From Haliotis asinina (lineage: Eukaryota > Mollusca > Gastropoda > Lepetellida > Haliotidae): DNA of 64,000 nucleotides. The stretch spans positions 58,428,843-58,492,842 of the forward strand of contig NC_090282.1 in NCBI RefSeq assembly GCF_037392515.1. The letters run 5' to 3'. A program made the position numbers and the translations under genes. The notes under the pieces were generated by a model. The model made no database searches. It saw nothing but the letters and a program-made list of their open reading frames with translations, and was not told the DNA's origin. The stretch's first letter is position 1, and the number at the start of each line of letters is the position of its first letter. Positions 57,932 through 64,000 of the stretch are shown here, in pieces.

Positions 57932-58647
57932 GATTCTTTTGATATCAGGGTCACCAGACATGTCATTCACCGGCTATTTGCTAGAAATGAACACCTGTTC
58001 ACAAGATAGGTAAAACACATCCTTGCAGAGGATCACGACATTAATGTTTCTAGGTTTATGCTAAACAAACTACTGCTCAAATCGAGATACAAGTACAAGA
58101 AGGTAGCAAACCAGAAACGTGTAATGTGTGAGAGATCGGATATTGTTAAGGTTTAACTATCTGAGAGAAATTCAGCAGGTAAGAGAAGATGGGTTCGAGC
58201 CTATATATCTGGATGAGACCCGGGCCAAGGCAAACCATACTGCTGCCAGACAGTGGCTACCCACTGATCCCAGTGATGGTAGGAAAATACCAACAGGCAA
58301 AGGCGAACGTTTAATCGTGTTTCATGCTGGTTCCCACCGTGGATTCCTACCTGGGTGTGATCTGGTATTTAAGTCAAAGAGCACAGATGGTAGAGACTAT
58401 CATACAGAAATGAACTCAGCGGTTTTTCACACAGTATATTGAGGAACAGTTGTTACCAGCTCTGTCTGACAAAAGGCTTTTTGTCATGGACAATGCTCCC
58501 TATCGCGGTGCTCGAGATCCAAACAATAGGTGCCCAACTTCCAACACAAAGAAGTCAGATATGCAGCAATGGCTAACAAATAGCAATATACAATTTTCAA
58601 TTAAGACCAGTAAACCAAAGTTCTGCTCTTTGATTGAAACTAACAAT
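57932..58647 (+). pseudogene. IS630/Tc1-like DDE transposase, 5' part (interrupted)
   Basis: The + strand translation starts around DSFDIRVTRHVIHRLF, has an in-frame TAG after NEHLFTR, resumes with INVSRFMLNKLLLKSRYKYK and CERSDIV, then shifts frame at about 58.14 kb to NYLREIQQVREDG. The catalytic stretch includes PIYLDETRAK (first Asp), PTGKGERLIV, GFLPGCDLVFKSKSTDGRDY, and after another shift LFVMDNAPYRGA (second Asp). It then runs to SKPKFCSLIETNN and breaks at 58647, exactly where the minus-strand LINE begins. The remainder appears at 63.47 kb. Non-functional. Confidence 0.8.
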
Positions 58648-59359
58648 TGAGTGAGTGAGCACATCGTAACGTCACATCGGCAGTATTTCAGCCATATAGT
58701 GACGAGAACATTAACACTGAAATGGAACACACGTATACCATAAAAACCTGTCAACGAAGGACAGTAAAACAACTAGAATATCACAAACGGAATTAAAACT
58801 AGCGTGGAAAGTTAAAACTAATATCACTATTCGAACAATACAAAATAAAAACAGGCTATAGATTGCCAACAACTGAAGGTAGGTCACCATACTAGGGACC
58901 ATGGGGACTTACAGTACCTTTGCCTCCTGCATGGACCCTAGCTGGATTTACACCATCCCTTCAGATGTTAGCAATTTAGTCACATCTAGCCATAAATTAA
59001 AAACACATATACTACGATTAGAAGTCTAAACGTACATGGAATGTTTTGGGACTCAGGTACCCTCTCAGGAGGACAATACTTTTACAATACTTCAACCCAC
59101 TTTCAGGGTACAGCCACTAACAATTCAATTTACTAATCTAAAGTACCAATAATTAAAATGCAACTATCTACAGAGCATGATAATAAAACTTCAGTCATGA
59201 AATCTATTTCTTTTAAAAACCAATAATTAAATGAGAGCTAACTGTGTTAAAAAGGTCCTTAACTGTTTTAACTGGAAAATACTTATCCCTTGTGATGGAG
59301 AATCCAACACAGTCAAGCAGGATTCATCACAAGGGGTACGACACGGAGGATCCTCACCT

Positions 59360-62100
59360 GTTAACAGGTATGCATGTCATTGAGTATATCTTGTATGGCC
59401 AATACGACATCGTCTTGAAGTAACCTCTTCAAATATGGACTGACAACCCACGTAGGTGTAACCAATATACGGTTTTATTTCATGTAGTTTATTTATACCT
59501 ACTTGGGTGTCCCACGTCTTCTGCATCAGATCACGGATACAAGATCTAATGGTAGCTTAATAATCAGTGTATGGAATAAGAAGTGGTGTCACAGAAAGAA
59601 GACGGGAAGGGGCTATATCATCCAGCTCAATGCCGGCTGCAGAACTAAATGGTTTTATTCTTAAACCAAGAGGCGCAACAAGAGAAGATTTCGTATTGTA
59701 TAAATCTTCCTACAGAGGATTAAAAGCACAGTTATGTGCAGGATTTGACTCATCGGAATATAGTTTTGTTACATACTGTAAAGCTAATTTTATACATCGC
59801 TCCTCAAGAGATGGTTCATCAACCTCGACATACAGACTGTCAACAGGTGAAGTTCGAAAGGAGTCTGAGACCTTGATGATGGACAGAATCTAGTAGTTTT
59901 AAGTTGCTTTTACAGGCTCCACCATATACGATGGAGCCACAATCAAGTTTAGAACACACGATCGCGAGTGATCGATATAGATGAAGAAGGGTAGCTTGAT
60001 CACCTCCCCATTTAGAATTTGAAACCACTTTCAACAAGTCAAGTGCTTTCAGGCATTTAGTTTTAAGAGATTTAATGTGCGGTAAAAACGTTAAGTGTGA
60101 ATGAAAAAATAGACCCAAAGAACTTAGCTTCCTTCACAACTTTATTGGCGTGCCATCTAGAGATAGTTCCGGGATTTATGTGGTTTGTATTTATGACAAA
60201 AATGTAGGCAGTTAGTTTTCGATTTAGAAAATTTAAAGCCGTTTTCAAGACACCATTTTTTAATCTTGTTTAAACACAGTTAAACTGCAGTTGCCGTTCA
60301 CTGGTATGCATATTTGTTTCCACGACAAGAAATATTAAAATCATCCACAAATAACGATCGATCAATTGAATCGTTTAAAACGTTTGATAAACTGTTTATC
60401 TTTATACTAAAACGTGTGACAGACAAAATACTGCCTGATCCTGATTGTAATGACCAGACAGGGTAGAACCCACTCGGACTTGAAACTGTCTGTCATTTAA
60501 ACAGTTGGCTATAAATTGAGGCAAACGACCTCGCAAGCCGAAGTCATGTAAGTCTCTTAAAATGCCATATTTCCAGCTTGTGTCATATGCTTTTTCTTAA
60601 TAAAAAAAGATAGACACAGCATGTTGTTTATTAATTAGTGCGTTTTTAACAAATGATTCCAAACGCACTAAGTGATCAAGAGTACTTCTGTTTTTACGGA
60701 AACCACACTGTATATCTGTTATGAGGTTATTTGTTTCCAAGTACCAAATACGTCGATTATTTATTATGCGTTCCATGGTCTTGCAAACACAGCTAGTTAG
60801 TGAAATGGGTCGGTAATTGATCGGATCCGTATGATCACGTGCGGGTTTGGGTATTGGTACTACTATAGCGTCACGCCATGAAGAAGGAAGTTTCCCTGAA
60901 GTCCAAATATCATCAAAAATATATCAGAGCGTCTCTAAACAAGACTCTGGTAAGTGCTTCAGGAGTTGATAAGGTATGTTATCAGCTTCTGTAGCAGTAC
61001 CATGAGGTTGATCAAGAGCAGTGTGTAGCTCGTGAATAGAAAATGTTTCATTATAATCCTCTCCATTATCTTCCCCATTATCTGAATTGAAATTAATAGT
61101 TTGCTTTTCCTGTTGCCTTCGATACTGCTGGAATTTAGGTACACAATTAGAAGAGGAATAGTGTTTAGCAAGCGTTTCACCCAGTTTATTCGCAATATCT
61201 GATTTATCAGTAAGTAATTGATCTCCATGTTTAAGATGATGGACACAAGATTTAGTACCTTTACCCTTTATTTTCTGGACCATGCTCCATACCTTGGACA
61301 TGGGTGTCCGAAAATTTATTTTAGATACATAATTTGTCCAAGACTGGCTTTTATTCTGTTTAAAAGTACGCCGCGCTTTAGCATCTAAAATATTGAATAT
61401 ATTTAAATTGTGCACCATAGGATGACGACTGAAATAATGTTCTGCCTTTTTCCTTGTCTTCCTAGCTTGTTTGCATTCATCAGTGAACCATGGTTTTCTT
61501 ATGTGTGGAACTACAGAAGACTTTGGGATATACTCGTCAGCAATGTCATTGAGTACATCTGAAACACATTTAATAGCATCAGGAACAGTAATAAAACGTT
61601 CGGGATTAAGTTTGCTAGTACAGAGAGATGCATATAGAGTCCACTTGGCCTTTTTAAAATTCCATCGTGATGATGGGGGTACATCAGATGGGTTCACATG
61701 CTTTAGTCTTGTAGGGAAATGGTCGCTCCCACACAGGGCATCGTGAACCAAGCATTCATATTCATTTTAAAGATTAGAGTCAGTAACTGATAAATCAAGA
61801 GCTGAATATGTTCCTGTGCCAGGATGTAAATATGTATGTGACCCGTCATTGTAAATACTGAGATCATTATTTGAAAGAAAATCCTCAAGTAATTTACCTT
61901 TGTGGTGGTACTGCTACGAACAACAGAGTTGGCTGTGGCCATTTAAATCGCCCTTACAAGGTTTATGAAGTTCATTGTAAAGAGCTTGTAGATCAGTTAA
62001 GTGGACAGTGGAGGAAGGTGGAATATGCAATGAACAAAGCATAAATGCAACTTGTAATGTCAGTCGCACAGCTACGGCTTGGAGCTTGTTTTAAGCGCTA
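59360..62100 (-). pseudogene. LINE ORF2 remnant of the minus-strand copy
   Basis: The most intact piece is a 275-codon frame (60924-61751) with GSDHFPTRLKHVNPS (endonuclease SDH), AKWTLYASLC and SKVWSMVQKIKGKG, leading into the RT region. RT blocks continue to the connector (LTFLPHIKSLKTK at 60.09 kb; QYVTKLYSDESNPAH near 59.76 kb), which the + copy lacks. The GDLNGH block (near 61.95 kb) is present but altered downstream (QLCCS where the other copy has PLWGS). Stops and shifts abound. Confidence 0.8.
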
Positions 62101-62334
62101 TTGAACTATGTATAACATTTTGCCGGACCAAGATTGATGATCATCCACTTGCCCTATCACTTGGAGGTGAAAATTAATGATACGCATTGAAATGAGATCA
62201 AGAGTATCTGCGTGTCAAGCTGTGTGCCCTAGAGAGGACGTTTTCAAACACTTCCATGTCTTTGAGTGATCCATATTTGTTGAATATTTGGATTTTATTC
62301 TCTGAACCGTTTGAGGCTCTGCCGCTTAGCTTTT

Positions 62335-63040
62335 TCAAAGAATCTGGGTTTTTAGTTTTTGTTTTACTGACCTTGTTGATGACTGAGAAGATATGTCATG
62401 ATCAGGGGATGTTGCTGATTGAATTTGAGATGTACCAGGAAGTGATTCTGCAGTTTGAGTTGATATGGCATGTAACAAAGGTTGAGGGGAATCCGTGTTC
62501 ACCCAAGTCAAGTTTGTCTGACAGCTTGCAGATAATTTCATTATTGTGGATGCTGCTTCTGGGTTTGGTCTGGCAATGGAAGCATAGCTTTCTGTTTGTA
62601 CTGAGCTCTGGAAAATTTTTTGCATTTTAAAAAATGGTAATTTGTGTGAACCTTATTCTATTAATAGCCATTTGTTGTTTCCAGACAGGACATTCTTTAG
62701 AGAAAGATGGTTGATCCCCCGCGCAGTTTGTGCATTTTTAACAATCTTCTGTTGTGTATGTTTTTTTCACTACAATGAGCACACACAACAATGTGCACGT
62801 ATTTACACCATGACCGAACATTTGGCACTCAGCGGAGTATGTATGTATCAACATTGAGATTACAGTACTCTGCCTGAAGAGACGTTGGGGCAAGAGGTGA
62901 AGAGAAGGAAAACAGTTAAGTGTTGGTTTTTATGATTGTGTTGTTTTTACGAATTGAGAAGCGTTTGACATATAGCACACCCTGATCGCCCATCTCGGAA
63001 ACGATATCTAGGTTAGACATGTCTGCCAGCAATAAGACTC
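62335..63040 (-). pseudogene. LINE ORF1 remnant of the minus-strand copy
   Basis: The minus strand carries SVQTESYASIARPNPEA and CQTNLTWVNTDSPQP, the ORF1 Ser/Thr-rich C-terminus homologous to 39.36-39.6 kb of the other copy. Upstream, zinc-knuckle sequence lies near 62.65-62.87 kb, and near 63.0 kb a GDQGVLYVKRFSIR-like segment. The N-terminal ~150 codons are deleted. Confidence 0.75.
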
Positions 63041-63467
63041 TGGGCAAAATTCATGTAAACAAAATTCAAGTCAAATAATATTCTTTGAACAAAGGATGCC
63101 AAGACTAAAATTTAAACAATTCCAAATCACATTTTGTGCAATTACATGTAATCCATGCACAGGGCTTGGCATGACCAGCCAATTCGTTGAACTGGGCCCA
63201 TTCAACTACCCGTCTCGGTGAAGTCAGGGCCAAAGTGGTGTCTTAAGCAATAGGAACACTGGTCCTTCTCCCATGCCCTTAACCACTAGGATCCCTTCCT
63301 CCACCGACACAGGGCCGCAACCCACGGCAAACGGGTTGGTGGACCAAATATGCCCCCGGGTCCACAACGGGGGTGTTGGCGAGCTCTTGACGTTACCCAG
63401 CACCCACCACGAGGAGGTAGCTCGCCACAGGTGCCTAAAACTAACACACCTCCACCCACATCTTAAA

Positions 63468-63675
63468 AGTACAGTGGCCCGGATAAACCAATCATTCAAG
63501 TTGAATGATGTCAAACACTGTTATTTGTGACATTGACATTGCACGCTGGCATGCATGTGTTGAACATGTCAAGAAGATGGAGAAAACGTACTGGGTCAAA
63601 GATGGCTTGAAGGAGCAAACAGTCATTCCAGTTGTGATTCGTCTGGACACTGATGACTCCTCTGTGGAAGAATAG
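63468..63675 (+). pseudogene. IS630/Tc1-like DDE transposase, 3' part
   Basis: Continuation of the interrupted gene at 57.9-58.65 kb. VARINQSFKLNDVKH is followed in a new frame by DIARWHACVEHVKKMEKTYW and a terminal acidic tail TDDSSVEE, stop TAG 63673-63675. Such an acidic end is usual for this transposase type as I recall it. The segment that should hold the third catalytic acidic residue (about 50 codons between the halves) is missing. Confidence 0.7.
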
Positions 63676-64000
63676 GGTGAATTTGAAGTTTAATTCTGTT
63701 ATTATATTTACTGATAATAATAGTATCCAGCCAGATCTGCTGAAAGAAATGTAAATTCTTTTAACAACGACAGCACAGACTAATTCCAACGACGAGTAAC
63801 ATGAAACACTCATTTCACATAAAAATATCATGCAAATACAAATATTAACTATCTATATGTTTAAAGCAGAAATGCATTGCTTCATTTGGAATGTGAACGA
63901 GATGAAAACATAACACGTGTGTCTTCATTTTTTCTTTTCTTCAGTGAGTGTACATCACTGTGTGTGTCCATGCGAACGGGGCTTTAAAAGTTGTTGAGTT
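63676..64000. other. No supportable gene
   Basis: Nothing recognised up to the window edge. Confidence 0.4.

Larger units (their letters stand above)
58648..63466 (-). mobile_element. I-clade-like LINE, internally deleted copy with longer 5' UTR
   Basis: The 3' end ((GTGA)n at 58648, cggcagtatttcagccatat) through the UTR to about 59.3 kb, the ORF2 C-terminal region, RT, endonuclease, ORF1 zinc-knuckle region and 5' UTR (ending in the GC-rich block 63210-63466). Two internal deletions are clear by comparison with the 38.2-43.8-kb copy: about 500 bp including the RNase H core (junction ctttctgtgacacc near 59583) and about 530 bp from 5' UTR into ORF1 (junction near 63040). The 5' UTR is longer than in the other copy. 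Inserted within the transposase gene flanking it. Confidence 0.9.

Noticed and set aside
62256-62630. A 124-codon + strand open frame with hydrophobic segments
   Set aside because: It is antisense to the LINE ORF1 remnant, which has clear homology on the minus strand.
1-64000. Bacterial or phage systems (operons, toxin-antitoxin, defence islands)
   Set aside because: No Shine-Dalgarno-led gene runs and no prokaryotic gene density. All recognised coding sequences are metazoan genes or eukaryotic transposons. The TatD and IS630-like similarities are to eukaryotic, element-associated versions.

Overview
This is a repeat-rich stretch of animal nuclear DNA, most probably from a gastropod mollusc and best matching abalone (Haliotis). 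That assignment rests on my recognition of the interspersed repeats, not on a search. They include SINEs and LINE 3' ends finishing in (ACTC)n, tRNA-like SINEs with a B box, and a roughly 250-bp SINE with a conserved central core. There are no operons, CRISPR arrays or prokaryotic gene structures. Codon-sized open frames over most of the window are short, broken by stops, or belong to transposable elements.

The only two intact-looking cellular genes are paralogous LicD/fukutin-type predicted nucleotidyltransferases at 37.1-38.1 kb and 53.9-54.9 kb. Both are on the + strand and about 16.8 kb apart. Each has one coding exon just downstream of a splice-acceptor-like site, an N-terminal membrane anchor and a DDDxD motif. 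They look like a tandem duplication now separated by transposon insertions.

Mobile elements dominate the rest. (1) A nearly full-length I-clade-like LINE lies at 38.2-43.8 kb (+). A second, internally deleted copy lies at 58.6-63.5 kb (-). There are also many 3'-end fragments. (2) The minus-strand LINE interrupts an IS630/Tc1-like DDE transposase gene, whose two halves flank it at 57.9-58.65 kb and 63.47-63.68 kb. (3) Mariner elements: a 1.29-kb DD34D copy with TIRs and TA target duplications at 21.15-22.44 kb (one frameshift), and a half copy at 10.64-11.15 kb. (4) Degenerate Tc1 remnants at 15.3-16.3, 51.6-51.85 and 52.85-53.27 kb. (5) A minus-strand composite at 24.1-27.3 kb: TatD-nuclease-like coding sequence, a Gypsy-type integrase with a C-terminal PHD-like finger, and a C2H2-like segment. 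(6) A decayed member of an uncharacterised multicopy, transposase-like family at 18.5-20.76 kb. (7) The 3' part of a second LINE type at 48.1-49.1 kb. (8) SINE families A and B, several with visible target-site duplications.

The SINE 3' ends resemble the LINE 3' end and share its (ACTC)n tail, which suggests the LINE machinery mobilises the SINEs. Remaining points of interest are a 239-bp exon-like tandem duplication ending at a splice donor (52.2-52.7 kb), a 54-bp repeat encoding an 18-residue Thr-rich unit (8.8-9.0 kb), several foldback/MITE-like palindromes and a ~130-bp tandem array at 31.15-31.64 kb. Large stretches (for example 0.5-3.4, 32.4-35.2, 43.8-45.9 and 55.7-56.8 kb) hold nothing I can support as genes.
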